Position numbers and translations under genes: made by a program | Assembly: GCA_947088675.1 (NCBI GenBank) | Contig: CAMUHN010000026.1 | Span: 1 to 40,329 of the forward strand | Length of the DNA stretch: 40,329 bases | Reading direction: 5' to 3' | From: an uncultured Roseburia sp. | GTDB lineage: Bacteria; Bacillota; Clostridia; Lachnospirales; Lachnospiraceae | Notes under the pieces: generated by a model | What the model was told of the DNA's origin: nothing | Database searches by the model: none | What the model saw: the letters and a program-made list of their open reading frames with translations, nothing else | Part shown: one piece after another, positions 23,704 to 32,313 of the stretch | Layout: the number at the start of each line of letters is the position of its first letter | How positions within the stretch are numbered: position 1 is the stretch's first letter

Positions 23704-25044
23704 TTATTTGTTGCTCTTTTTCCAGATATGCATTTTTTCCGCTTCTTTAATTAAATCATCGCGGAAATCCGGATGTGCGACGGAGATGATCGCTTCTGCT
23801 TTCTGCCAGGTGGAAAGTCCTTTTAAATTTACCTTTCCGTATTCTGTGACAAGATAGTGGATGTTCGCACGCGTATCAGTGACAATCGAGCCGGGGTTTA
23901 ATGTCGGCAGGATACGCGATTTTAATTCGCCGTCCTTTGTCTGAAAGGTTGAGGAGCAGCAAATAAAGCTTTTTCCGCCGTTTGAGAGGTATGCGCCGAG
24001 CACAAAGTCAAGCTGTCCGCCCGCGCCGCTGATATGCTTTGTCCCGGCTGACTCGGCATTGACCTGGCCAAACAGATCAATATCCACGGCGTTATTGATC
24101 GAGATAAAATGATCCAGCGCGGAGATGGAGCGGATATCGTTGGTGTAATCAACCGGAGCGCTTAAAAGTTCCGGGTTATCGTCCAGATAGTCGTACATTT
24201 TTTTCGTCCCTGCACCGAACGCATAGGTCTGGCGGAAACGGTCGATATTCTTTTTGGAACCGTTGATCTTGCCGGCTTTTGCAATATCGACAAATGCGTC
24301 CACATACATTTCGGTGTGTACGCCGAGGTCTTTTAAATCGGACTCTGCAATCAGCGAGCCGACCGCATTCGGCATACCGCCGATTCCAAGCTGCAGACAT
24401 GCGCCGTTTGGAATCTCTTCTACAATTAGTTTCGCGACCGCCTTGTCTACGTCAGAAGCGGGGCCGCCTGCGCCAAGCTCTCCAATCGGGGGATTTTCTC
24501 CCTCAACGATGTGCGTTACCTTTGAAATATGTATCCCGTTTTCGGTGCCGCCAAGGCAGCGCGGCATGTTCTCATTTACTTCGACGATGATATGTTTTGC
24601 CCGCTCGCACATGGCTCCAAGGTGCGATGCACTCGGTCCGAAATTAAAGTATCCGTGCGCGTCCATCGGTGCTGCCTGGAACATTGCGACATCGTCCGGG
24701 CAGTCGATTTCACGGTAATAACGCGGCAGCTCCGAGTAACGGATCGGCGCATAGTAGGCGCAGCCCCGTGCAACCAGTTTTCTTTCAATGCCGCCCATAT
24801 GCCAGGAATTCCAGGTAAAATGTTCCCCTGCATCTTCCCGCTCAAACACGGTAAGCGGTTTTAAGATGATTCCGCCGCGCAGCTTTACGTCGGTAAGCTC
24901 GTCTGTCCGCTTTGCAAGCGCTTTGTCAAGTGCATCTACCGTATTGGTGCACCAGCCGAAATCGACCCAGTCTCCGGACTTGATCAGTTTGACCGCCTCG
25001 TCGGCAGATACGAGTTTGTCTTTGTATTCCTGTGAAAAATCCAT
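23704..25044 (-). CDS. but: Butyryl-CoA:acetate CoA-transferase
   Basis: A 446-residue class I-type CoA-transferase of the acetyl-CoA hydrolase/transferase family. The sequence strongly resembles the But enzyme of Roseburia and Eubacterium rectale relatives: [40 protein letters not shown] and [20 protein letters not shown]. The catalytic Glu is at residue 331 in GQVNAESAG. It catalyses the last step of butyrate formation, passing CoA from butyryl-CoA to acetate. A 4-hydroxybutyrate CoA-transferase is the main alternative. The ATG at 25044 follows gggagg by 7 bases. It lies downstream of the MATE gene but probably has its own promoter. Confidence 0.85.
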   Translation of the reverse strand: MDFSQEYKDKLVSADEAVKLIKSGDWVDFGWCTNTVDALDKALAKRTDELTDVKLRGGIILKPLTVFEREDAGEHFTWNSWHMGGIERKLVARGCAYYAPIRYSELPRYYREIDCPDDVAMFQAAPMDAHGYFNFGPSASHLGAMCERAKHIIVEVNENMPRCLGGTENGIHISKVTHIVEGENPPIGELGAGGPASDVDKAVAKLIVEEIPNGACLQLGIGGMPNAVGSLIAESDLKDLGVHTEMYVDAFVDIAKAGKINGSKKNIDRFRQTYAFGAGTKKMYDYLDDNPELLSAPVDYTNDIRSISALDHFISINNAVDIDLFGQVNAESAGTKHISGAGGQLDFVLGAYLSNGGKSFICCSSTFQTKDGELKSRILPTLNPGSIVTDTRANIHYLVTEYGKVNLKGLSTWQKAEAIISVAHPDFRDDLIKEAEKMHIWKKSNK

Positions 25045-25177
25045 CACAATACCTCCCATATCTTCGTAATTTTCCTTAATTCTAATCCTAACACGTTCCG
25101 GGCGGTTTTACAAGAAAAATGACCGTCCGCGCGCTGTTTTTTGTGCGGCGCAAAGAAGATTTGCTGTTGTCCGGCCG

Positions 25178-26542
25178 TTACTGTTCCGCCGGCCGTTCCA
25201 TTTTTTTAAAGTATTTCTTAAATGTAAGAAAAAACAGTACTGCCGAGAGCGCTGCGGCAAGGTAATCCGTCACCGGCTGTGCCATGGCGATCATGCGTGC
25301 AGAGTCAAAAACACGGGAAAAGACTGCCAGGATCGGGATATACAAAAGCCCCTGCCTGCTCACCGAAAGGATCAGCGACGGAATCGCCGCACCGGTTGAC
25401 TGGATTGCGTTGATAAAGACAAATAAAATGCCAATAATCGGTCCGGACAGGATATAGGTTCTGGAAAAGGACATTCCGAATCCGAACGCGTCCGCATTAT
25501 CCAAAAACGCGGTCACAAGCGGCCCGGCAAATACATAGCAGACAACGGTCATAATCAGACTTAAGCCAAATGCAAGCGCAAGTGAAAATTTCAGAACGGC
25601 CAGATACCGCTTTTTGTTGCCTGCGCCGTAACAGAAACCAAGCAGCGGCTGAATACCGCTTCCGAGGCCGATTAAGAGCATTACGACAATCATATTCACT
25701 TTCATCGCAACGCCAAGCCCGGCGACTGCCATATCGCCGTAACGCGTCATAACATTGTTGATCAGGATATTTGACACGCTCATTAAGATACTGTTGAGCG
25801 ATGCCGGGATGCCGATCGCACAGACACCCGAAGCAATCTTGTTTTTGGCCTGATAATCACCGGGCCGGATCGAAAGAATCGTTCCCTTTGAGAGAAGATG
25901 GCGCAGATAAAACGCTGCCGATGCGATATTTCCGATTACTGTCGCAACAGCAGCGCCCGCGACATTCCAGTGCAGCAGCAGGATCATAATCGGATCCAGC
26001 ACAATGTTCATCATATTGCCAATGATCATGCCCGACATAGCCGTTTTCGCTTTTCCCTCGGCACGTATGATATTGCTGAATGCGTTGCTGACAATGAGAA
26101 ACGGAATGCCGACTGCGACAATATTCAGATATTGGCAGGTGTATTCCATCGTATCGTCGCTTGCGCCGACAAGGCGCGCTACCGGTTCCACAAAAATCCA
26201 GATCAGCGCCATTGCAATAATTCCTATGACAAGGCCCGTCCAGAAACAGAACGAGGATGTATTTTTTGCTTTCTCCCCCTTGCCTTCTCCGAGCATACGC
26301 GAAATGAGCGAGGTTCCGCCGATCCCGAATAACATGCCGACTGCCATGAAGATTAAAAAAACAGGAGTCGCAATGGAAACAGCGGCCACCATATAAGCAT
26401 TTTTCGTCTGTCCGATAAAGAACGTATCCGCCAGGTTATACAAAAGCACCATGATCATACTGATGATGGAAGGTATGATATTGCTGATGACCGCCTTTGG
26501 GACAGGCGCGTTTTCAAAAAGTTCAGTTGTCTTATTCTGCAT
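25178..26542 (-). CDS. MATE family efflux transporter
   Basis: A 454-residue multidrug and toxin extrusion protein with 12 predicted membrane segments. It starts with the usual ENAPVPKAVISNIIPSIISM and has LADTFFIGQ in the first helices, MLFGIGGTSLISRMLGEG, and the repeat-related GLGSGIQPLLGFCYGAG in the second half. The substrate is unknown; cation-driven export of drugs or metabolites is the family role. ATG at 26542 has ggagga nearby. The promoter faces that of the oxidoreductase operon, the two -10 elements sharing bases. Confidence 0.9.
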   Translation of the reverse strand: MQNKTTELFENAPVPKAVISNIIPSIISMIMVLLYNLADTFFIGQTKNAYMVAAVSIATPVFLIFMAVGMLFGIGGTSLISRMLGEGKGEKAKNTSSFCFWTGLVIGIIAMALIWIFVEPVARLVGASDDTMEYTCQYLNIVAVGIPFLIVSNAFSNIIRAEGKAKTAMSGMIIGNMMNIVLDPIMILLLHWNVAGAAVATVIGNIASAAFYLRHLLSKGTILSIRPGDYQAKNKIASGVCAIGIPASLNSILMSVSNILINNVMTRYGDMAVAGLGVAMKVNMIVVMLLIGLGSGIQPLLGFCYGAGNKKRYLAVLKFSLALAFGLSLIMTVVCYVFAGPLVTAFLDNADAFGFGMSFSRTYILSGPIIGILFVFINAIQSTGAAIPSLILSVSRQGLLYIPILAVFSRVFDSARMIAMAQPVTDYLAAALSAVLFFLTFKKYFKKMERPAEQ

Positions 26543-26572
26543 GATTTTCCTCCTTTTCGTCTGTGTTATTTG

Positions 26573-26636
26573 TTGTAAAATTGCATGTTTTCCTATTATA
26601 ATATATTTTCCGAAAAAATCAAATGAAAAATTTCAT
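26573..26636. promoter_or_regulatory. Overlapping divergent promoters, MATE gene and oxidoreductase operon
   Basis: Plus strand: TTGTAA (26573-26578), 18 bases, TATAAT (26597-26602). Minus strand: TTGATT (26622-26617), 16 bases, TATAAT (26600-26595). The two -10 boxes share the sequence ATTATAAT, so only one polymerase can bind at a time. An inverted repeat ATGAAA-AA-TTTCAT (26623-26636) abuts the minus-strand -35 box and could be an operator. Confidence 0.55.
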
Positions 26637-26675
26637 CAAATCGAATTTCGTTTAAAAACGGTATCTCTTCTGTAG

Positions 26676-26714
26676 CGGCAGCGAAATATATTCCGCTGCC
26701 GGTGTATTTTTTTT
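26676..26714 (+). terminator. Terminator-like hairpin in the leader of the oxidoreductase operon
   Basis: CGGCAGCG (26676-26683) and CGCTGCCG (26694-26701) form a perfect 8-base-pair stem, with TTTTTTTT at 26707-26714. No plus-strand gene ends before it, so it lies inside the leader between the promoter at 26573 and the gene at 26775. It could be an attenuator or end a small RNA of about 105 bases. Confidence 0.6.
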
Positions 26715-26774
26715 GCTCCATACATTTTTTTGGGAGAAACCGGCAATACTTTTAAAAACGGAATGGAGGTAACT

Positions 26775-27875
26775 ATGGAACAATATACACTTCCCGTTAC
26801 AAACGAAAACGGATATTTTGAAATACGTCTGGAAAGCATCGGCGGTCTTGGCGCGAACCTCTCCGGAAAAATGTTAGGAGAACTTGGCGCAAACGAACTG
26901 GATTTCAATTCGCTTAGCTTCTCAAGCTATGGCTCAGAAAAGCGCGGTTCACCTGTCAAAGCATATGTGCGCTGGTGTGCGAAAGAAAAACCGTTGCGGA
27001 TCAACAGTCCGGTCACACATCCCCATATCCTGGGGATTTTCCATGCAGGGCTGATCGGAACATATCCTGTCTTAGACGGGGTATCAGCAGATACGAAGAT
27101 TATCCTGAATACGCCGCTTGCGGCGGATGAGGCTGCGGAGAAATACGCGATTTCACTCGGCGAACTTTATTGTCTTGATGCGCTGTCTGTTGCAATGGAA
27201 TGCAAATCCCGCGTTAATATGGTTATGCTGGGCGCGATTGCAAAGGCATCCGGATTTATTCCGCTTGAGGCAGTACAGAAGATCTGCCGCGAGACGCTTG
27301 GGAAAAAATATCCGGCCCTGCTGGAAGCAAATTTAAACGGAATGAAAAACGGATATGATTCTGTTGTCAAAGCGACGGCAGAACATGATTTTGCGCCAAT
27401 GCCGTCCGGAAAAAACGAAACCTTTATCTGGGGATACAAAAATGCGCCGATTGGCGGGATCAACACGCGTCCCGGAAGCACCGTGTCAAACGACCTGTCC
27501 GCGTCGCGCGAGGGTTATATTCCACTGTTTCTCCCGGAGAAATGTATTAACTGCGGTCTCTGCGATTCCACCTGTCCCGATCTGGTATTTCAGTTTGGAA
27601 AAGGAGTCTATAAAGGGAAAGAGGGCATGGTCAACAACGGGCTGGATTATTACCACTGTAAGGGCTGTCTGCGCTGCGTAGCGGTATGTCCTACCGGTGC
27701 GCTCGTATCCGCACTGGAGCGCGATTATCCGAAAAAACCGCATTTTATGCCGAATCAGGATCTGCTGCCGGATGCGATCTCCTATCAGGAAACCGGAGCA
27801 AATTCATGGGTGACAAGCGATTCTCCGTCAACAGTCGCGCGTCCTGACACTGGCAGTATGGAGGTACAAGAATAA
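26775..27875 (+). CDS. 2-Oxoacid:ferredoxin oxidoreductase, gamma-delta subunit
   Basis: A 366-residue fusion. Residues 10-190 are the gamma domain of pyruvate/2-oxoacid:ferredoxin oxidoreductases (LESIGGLGANLSGKMLGE, SYGSEKRGSPVKAYVRW). Residues about 265-325 hold a delta-type ferredoxin domain with two [4Fe-4S] motifs, CINCGLCDSTCPD and CKGCLRCVAVCPTGA. The next gene supplies alpha and beta. The complex decarboxylates a 2-oxoacid to acyl-CoA and reduces ferredoxin. The substrate (pyruvate or a branched-chain or aromatic oxoacid) is not evident. ATG at 26775 follows ggaggt; its stop shares one base with the next start (TAATG). Confidence 0.9.
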   Translation: MEQYTLPVTNENGYFEIRLESIGGLGANLSGKMLGELGANELDFNSLSFSSYGSEKRGSPVKAYVRWCAKEKPLRINSPVTHPHILGIFHAGLIGTYPVLDGVSADTKIILNTPLAADEAAEKYAISLGELYCLDALSVAMECKSRVNMVMLGAIAKASGFIPLEAVQKICRETLGKKYPALLEANLNGMKNGYDSVVKATAEHDFAPMPSGKNETFIWGYKNAPIGGINTRPGSTVSNDLSASREGYIPLFLPEKCINCGLCDSTCPDLVFQFGKGVYKGKEGMVNNGLDYYHCKGCLRCVAVCPTGALVSALERDYPKKPHFMPNQDLLPDAISYQETGANSWVTSDSPSTVARPDTGSMEVQE

Positions 27876-30172
27876 TGTTAGAACAGAAAATGTTTTATGA
27901 CAGCGGAAACGAACTTGCTGCTTATGCGGCAAAGCAGATTAATTATCATGTGATGGGCTATTACCCGATCACGCCGTCTACGCAGATTGCAGAAAACCTC
28001 GATCTGATGGGCGCAAAAGGAGAACATGACATTAAACTGATTGCGGCCGAGGGCGAGCACAGTGCAGCCGGCATTTGTTATGGGGCATCCGCCGGAGGAG
28101 GCAGGGTGTTTAATGCGACTAGTGCGAACGGACTTATGTATGCATTAGAACAGTTTCCGGTGCAGTCGGGCACGCGTATGCCGATGGTGATGAACGTGGC
28201 CTGCCGCACGATATCGGGTCCGCTTTGCATTAAAGGCGATCACAGCGACATTATGTACCTTTTAAATACAGGGTGGATTATTTTATTTGCGGACGAGCCG
28301 CAGATGGTCTATGATATGAACCTTCTTGGTCTGAAACTTGCGGAGGCGGTAAACCTTCCGGTTGCGATCGCGTTCGACGGTTTTTTCACAAGCCACCAGA
28401 AACGCCGCTGCCTTGTTTTCGCAAATGATGCGGATGTACAAAAGTATATCGGGCCGAAGATGGCTTCCGATAATCAGAATATCTCTTCTCTTGCAAAGGA
28501 TTCTGCAACCGGGGAAAACTGTTTTTACAGCGTTCTTGATCTGGCGCATCCGATTTCGGTCGGCTCCTACATGAACGAGCCCGATGTGATCAATAACCGC
28601 TATCAGATGCACCTGGCTATGGAAGAAGCAAGAAAAAAACTGCCCGGGCTTTTTGAAGAATATGAGTCAATTTCCGGCCGTTTGCTGCATTTGTGCAGCG
28701 GTTATTGCCATGAAGACGCTGAAATTCTTCTGTTTATACTTGGCTCCTCCTATCACACGGCAATGGAAGCAGTCGATCTTTTGCGCAAAGAGGGGATTAA
28801 GGCCGGCGTTATTACGCTCTATGTGCTTCGTCCGTTTCCGGCCGAAGAACTGCGCGGACTGTGTAAAAACGCGCAGGTGATCATTGCCGCTGACCGGCAG
28901 GACAGCTATGGCGCCGGCGGCGGAAATATGTCGCTTGAGCTGAAAGCGGCGCTGCAAAGCTGCAATCAGGAACAATGCAGGAGAAAAAAAGTACTGACGC
29001 GAATTTACGGGCTTGGCGGAAGAGATTTTTTTGTGGAAGACGCCGTTTCCATGTTAAAAGAGGGCCTTTCGGAGAATGCGAAAGAGTTTGACTATTACGG
29101 CGTTACCGAGGGCGTTGACGGGAAGAAACAGCCGCAGTATTTTAAACCGCTCACGAAAGAAGATACTACACTGGGGTTAACCACCTGTATTTTTGATGAA
29201 AAGACAAAAAAAATGAATGTCACAGGGGGAAATCTGCGCGAGTTAACAGCAATGCCGAAACGTATTGCGCCGGGTCATGGGGCGTGTCCCGGCTGCGGCA
29301 TTTTTGTCAATTTAAATCTTCTGTTAAAAGGGATTGAAGGGAATGTTGTGTTTCTGTTCCACACCGGCTGTGGGATGGTTGTCTCAACCGGATATCCGAA
29401 AACGGCGTTTCGTGTGCCCTATGTCCACAACCTGTTCCAGAACGGGCCTGCGACATTAAGCGGACTTGTGGAAGTATTTCATCAGCGGCAGAAGCGCGGC
29501 GAGTATCCGCAGGGTGAAATTACGTTTATTATGGTAAGCGGTGACGGCGGAATGGACATCGGTATGGGGTCTGCGATCGGTACGGCATTGCGTGGACACC
29601 GTATGATTATTTTCGAATACGACAACGGCGGCTATATGAATACCGGATACCAGCTGTCCTATTCAACGCCAAAAGGGGCCAAAAGTTCCACTTCGCATGT
29701 CGGAAAGGCGCAGTATGGCAAGACATTTTTCCACAAGGATACGCCGGAGATTATGTCCGCGACGCATATTCCGTATATTGCGACTGTCTCGGAGTCAAAT
29801 CCGACCGACTTTATTAAGAAAGCGGCGAAAGCAGGAGCCTATGCGAAAGAGTTTGGCACGGTCTATGTAAAAGCGCTGTCCGCCTGCCCGCTGAACTGGA
29901 ACGATAAGCCGAATCTGGAGCGCAGCGTAATCGGCGGGGCAGTAGACTGCTGCTATTTTCCGCTCTATGAAATTGAAAACGGAATCACAACGCTCTCCTA
30001 CGATCCGGAGAAAGCCGGCAAGAAGATTCCGGTGACAGAATGGTTTGGCATGATGGGAAGGACAAAACATCTTGTCAAAGAGGAATATAAAGAGGTAACA
30101 GAGAGTATTCAAAGTGAAATTGACCGCAGATTTGCACGGTTAAAGGCACGGGCAGAGAGTCCGTTACTATAG
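27875..30172 (+). CDS. 2-Oxoacid:ferredoxin oxidoreductase, fused alpha-beta subunit
   Basis: A 765-residue protein. The alpha part (residues 1-400) has YPITPSTQIAENLD, SANGLMYALEQFPVQSGTRM and PLCIKGDHSD. The beta part (about 465-745) binds thiamine diphosphate through GDGGMDIGMGSAIG and YDNGGYMNTGYQ. It should also hold the proximal [4Fe-4S] cluster with Cys in CPGCGIF, HTGCGM and SACPLNW, the four-Cys arrangement of pyruvate oxidoreductases. With the gamma-delta subunit all four classical domains are present in two genes, in contrast to the single 1170-residue clostridial enzyme. It overlaps the upstream stop and ends before a strong terminator. Confidence 0.92.
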   Translation: MLEQKMFYDSGNELAAYAAKQINYHVMGYYPITPSTQIAENLDLMGAKGEHDIKLIAAEGEHSAAGICYGASAGGGRVFNATSANGLMYALEQFPVQSGTRMPMVMNVACRTISGPLCIKGDHSDIMYLLNTGWIILFADEPQMVYDMNLLGLKLAEAVNLPVAIAFDGFFTSHQKRRCLVFANDADVQKYIGPKMASDNQNISSLAKDSATGENCFYSVLDLAHPISVGSYMNEPDVINNRYQMHLAMEEARKKLPGLFEEYESISGRLLHLCSGYCHEDAEILLFILGSSYHTAMEAVDLLRKEGIKAGVITLYVLRPFPAEELRGLCKNAQVIIAADRQDSYGAGGGNMSLELKAALQSCNQEQCRRKKVLTRIYGLGGRDFFVEDAVSMLKEGLSENAKEFDYYGVTEGVDGKKQPQYFKPLTKEDTTLGLTTCIFDEKTKKMNVTGGNLRELTAMPKRIAPGHGACPGCGIFVNLNLLLKGIEGNVVFLFHTGCGMVVSTGYPKTAFRVPYVHNLFQNGPATLSGLVEVFHQRQKRGEYPQGEITFIMVSGDGGMDIGMGSAIGTALRGHRMIIFEYDNGGYMNTGYQLSYSTPKGAKSSTSHVGKAQYGKTFFHKDTPEIMSATHIPYIATVSESNPTDFIKKAAKAGAYAKEFGTVYVKALSACPLNWNDKPNLERSVIGGAVDCCYFPLYEIENGITTLSYDPEKAGKKIPVTEWFGMMGRTKHLVKEEYKEVTESIQSEIDRRFARLKARAESPLL

Positions 30173-30206
30173 GAAGCGGGAAGTGAAATAACCTGTTTTA
30201 CAGTAT

Positions 30207-30250
30207 AAAAAGAGGGGCGAAAAGCAGTTGCTTTTTGCCCCTCTTTTTTA
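30207..30250 (+). terminator. Terminator of the oxidoreductase operon
   Basis: AAAAAGAGGGGC-GAAAAGCA pairs with TGCTTTTT-GCCCCTCTTTTTT with one mismatch and is followed by a T run; a very strong hairpin 34 bases after the stop. Confidence 0.92.
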
Positions 30251-30294
30251 TACGAACAGATAAGAACCTGTCAGAAAAAATTTCGAATAAGTTT

Positions 30295-30323
30295 TTGACA
30301 TGTCCGGGGAAAAACGTTACAAT
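30295..30323 (+). promoter_or_regulatory. Promoter of the DUF362 gene
   Basis: TTGACA (30295-30300), a 17-base spacer and TACAAT (30318-30323) are near consensus. Transcription would start close to 30330, giving a leader of about 265 bases. Confidence 0.75.
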
Positions 30324-30335
30324 AACAGGACAGGA

Positions 30336-30590
30336 GTGTGAGAAGAAGTTCTAAATCACGTTTACGGCCTTTTGCTCATTGCCAGAGGGTAAATCGCGAA
30401 ACAGGTTTGCAGGCTAAGAACTTCTTAATCTCATACGCGAACAGAGTTCATGCCGGAGAATCAACACGCCATGAATGGCGTTTTATTCTCCGCGCGGATT
30501 TCAAGTCTTGGCAAAGCCGCGGCATGGAGGTTAATCTGGCGGAAGAAACCGGTGAAAATCCGGCAGAAACATGCAGTACAGAAACGGAGG
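30336..30590 (+). ncRNA. Structured leader RNA of unknown class before the DUF362 gene
   Basis: Three helices can be drawn. First, 30336-30352 pairs with 30417-30436: AAGAAGTTCT with AGAACTTCTT, then GTGTGAG with CTCATAC around a 3-base bulge, closing about 64 bases. Second, 30455-30491 is a hairpin with GGAGAAT/ATTCTCC and ACGCCA/TGGCGT around a TGAA tetraloop. Third, GCATG at 30522 pairs with CATGC at 30570 and encloses CCGG-TGAAAAT-CCGG (30549-30563). No U-tract follows, so control of translation is more likely than attenuation. It does not fit a riboswitch class that I know. An overlapping 101-codon frame shows no protein-like features. Confidence 0.5.
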
Positions 30591-30594
30591 GCTT

Positions 30595-31473
30595 ATGGCA
30601 GAAAAAGTATTTTTTTCAAGTGAGATCACACCTGAAAAGGTAGTTGAGCTGTATCAGTGTCTGGGGGTTACGCTGCCGGCAAAGACGGCAGTCAAACTTC
30701 ATTCCGGGGAGGCGGGAAACCAGAATTTCCTGAAACCGGATTTCTGGAAACCGATTATTGAGCTTTTGGACGGTACGGTTGTCGAATGTAATACTGCATA
30801 TGACGGAGCGCGAAACACGACGCAAAAGCACAAAAAACTGTTGAAAGATCACGGCTGGGAAGCTTATTTTACCGTAGATCTGCTTGACGCGGAGGGGCCG
30901 GATCTGGAACTCCCGATACAAAACGGAAAAGTGTTAACGCGTAATCTGGTCGGCAAAAACATTTCAAATTACGACTCTATGCTGGTATTGTCCCATTTCA
31001 AAGGGCATCCGATGGGCGGATACGGCGGCGCGATCAAGCAGCTTTCTATCGGCTGTGCGTCAAGTGCAGGAAAGTGCCTGATTCATTCGGCGGGATATAC
31101 GGATGATCAGAATATTGTCTGGAACCATACGGCGGAGCAGGATGCTTTCCTTGAAGCAATGGCTGACGCAGCGCTTACTGTGGCGCATCATTTTAAAGGC
31201 AGGATTGCGTATATCAATGTGATGAAAAATCTTTCGGTTGACTGTGACTGCTGCGCCGTTGCGGAAGATCCCTGTATGAAAGATATCGGAATCCTTGCGT
31301 CGCTTGATCCGGTTGCGCTTGACCAGGCATGTATGGATCTGATCTACGCCGCAAAGGAGGACCCGGGACAGGCGCATTTCCTGGAACGAGTGGAATCAAG
31401 ACACGGAATCCATACGATAGAAGCGGCGGAAGAGATTGGGCTTGGCTCGCGCCGGTATGAACTGGTACGCTGA
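30595..31473 (+). CDS. DUF362 domain protein
   Basis: A 292-residue protein made of the DUF362 domain, without the ferredoxin domain that many members carry. Family features are AVKLHSGEAGN near residue 35, LSHFKGHPMGGYGGAIKQLSIG, and the Cys-rich segment VDCDCCAVAEDPCMKDIGIL followed by DPVALDQACMDLI. The cysteines suggest metal or Fe-S binding, but no biochemical role is settled for this family. The ATG at 30595 follows ggagg by 5 bases and starts within 5 bases of the structured leader. It ends only 4 bases from the convergent flavin reductase gene. Confidence 0.88.
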   Translation: MAEKVFFSSEITPEKVVELYQCLGVTLPAKTAVKLHSGEAGNQNFLKPDFWKPIIELLDGTVVECNTAYDGARNTTQKHKKLLKDHGWEAYFTVDLLDAEGPDLELPIQNGKVLTRNLVGKNISNYDSMLVLSHFKGHPMGGYGGAIKQLSIGCASSAGKCLIHSAGYTDDQNIVWNHTAEQDAFLEAMADAALTVAHHFKGRIAYINVMKNLSVDCDCCAVAEDPCMKDIGILASLDPVALDQACMDLIYAAKEDPGQAHFLERVESRHGIHTIEAAEEIGLGSRRYELVR

Positions 31474-31477
31474 GCAG

Positions 31478-32077
31478 TTATTTTTTGGCAACGCTGAAAC
31501 CGAATGTGCCCAGTTTTTTCCCGAGCAGAAAGTATTCTCCGTGCGAATAAGTCACAAGGCCGGCGGCATTCAGATCAAATTTTCCGTTATGATCAAGATA
31601 GGAATCTTCGACTGTAACGCCGGCTACGTTTGCAAGAAACATGGAATGGCTGCCAAGAGGTAAGATTTTTGCTGTTTTACATTCAATGTTTACCGGGCTT
31701 TCCGCAATGCCGGGCGCTTTGATCTGCCGGGAGGCGAGCGGTGTCAGATTCATTTCTTTAAACTTATCTGTATCACGTCCGGAGCGCACGCCGCAGAAAT
31801 CTGCGGCGCGCGCGAGGGATTCCGTTGTCAGATTAATCACAAATTCACCCGTTTTTTCTATGATAGGATAGGAGTAGCGCTCCCGTCGCACCGATATGGA
31901 TACCATGGGCGGATTCGTGCAGACAGTGCCTGCCCATGCAACTGTTATAATGTTTGGTCTGCCTGCATGCACCGGGTTATCCTGGCGGGTCTGTTTTTCG
32001 CCGGTATCCTGGCAGCTGACTAAAACCACAGGCAGCGGATAGAGCATATTGCCGGGTTTCCAATATTGTTTTGCCAT
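31478..32077 (-). CDS. Flavin reductase-like FMN-binding protein
   Basis: A 199-residue protein of the flavin reductase/DIM6-NTAB split-barrel family. The segment RPNIITVAWAGTVCTNPPMVSISVRRERYSY is the FMN-binding strand pair, followed by TGEFVINLTTESLARAADFCGVRSGRDTDKF. Members reduce FMN with NAD(P)H or act as flavin-binding electron carriers. ATG at 32077 is 9 bases from aagga and preferred over the ATG at 32083. It converges with the DUF362 gene with 4 bases between the stops and no terminator on either strand. Confidence 0.87.
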   Translation of the reverse strand: MAKQYWKPGNMLYPLPVVLVSCQDTGEKQTRQDNPVHAGRPNIITVAWAGTVCTNPPMVSISVRRERYSYPIIEKTGEFVINLTTESLARAADFCGVRSGRDTDKFKEMNLTPLASRQIKAPGIAESPVNIECKTAKILPLGSHSMFLANVAGVTVEDSYLDHNGKFDLNAAGLVTYSHGEYFLLGKKLGTFGFSVAKK

Positions 32078-32248
32078 TCTCATAATTCCTTTCTGTTACC
32101 GTTAGTAAACAAGTGTATCACAGTTAATTTTAAACTGCAACCAATTTATGGCGTGTAGATCGGAACCATTTGCAGGAGTTTGCCTGTTACTGCGGCAGTT
32201 CGTCCCAAACGGCGTCCGATTCCACAGAGAACAGTAATCTGAAAGTGT

Positions 32249-32275
32249 TAAAAATCACAGTTGTGTTACCGATAT
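32249..32275 (+). promoter_or_regulatory. SigD/FliA-type promoter before the coiled-coil/EAL operon
   Basis: TAAA (32249-32252), a 15-base spacer and ACCGATAT (32268-32275) match the SigD consensus TAAA-N15-GCCGATAT at all but one position. It lies about 38 bases before the gene at 32314. A sigma-A promoter is not obvious in the same interval. Confidence 0.65.
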
Positions 32276-32313
32276 AATTTGTATAAGATGATTGGAAAGG
32301 GAGATGATGGCTT

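Noticed and set aside
26764-26777. Identical 14-base start context (atggaggtaactatg type) also found at 36677-36690
   Set aside because: It is simply a shared strong ribosome binding site with a start codon, not a repeat element.
30522-30574. Cobalamin riboswitch-like core (GGTGAAAATCC) before the DUF362 gene
   Set aside because: Only a short hairpin motif matches. The B12 box, the GCCACTG element and the required spacing are missing, and the start codon follows at once.
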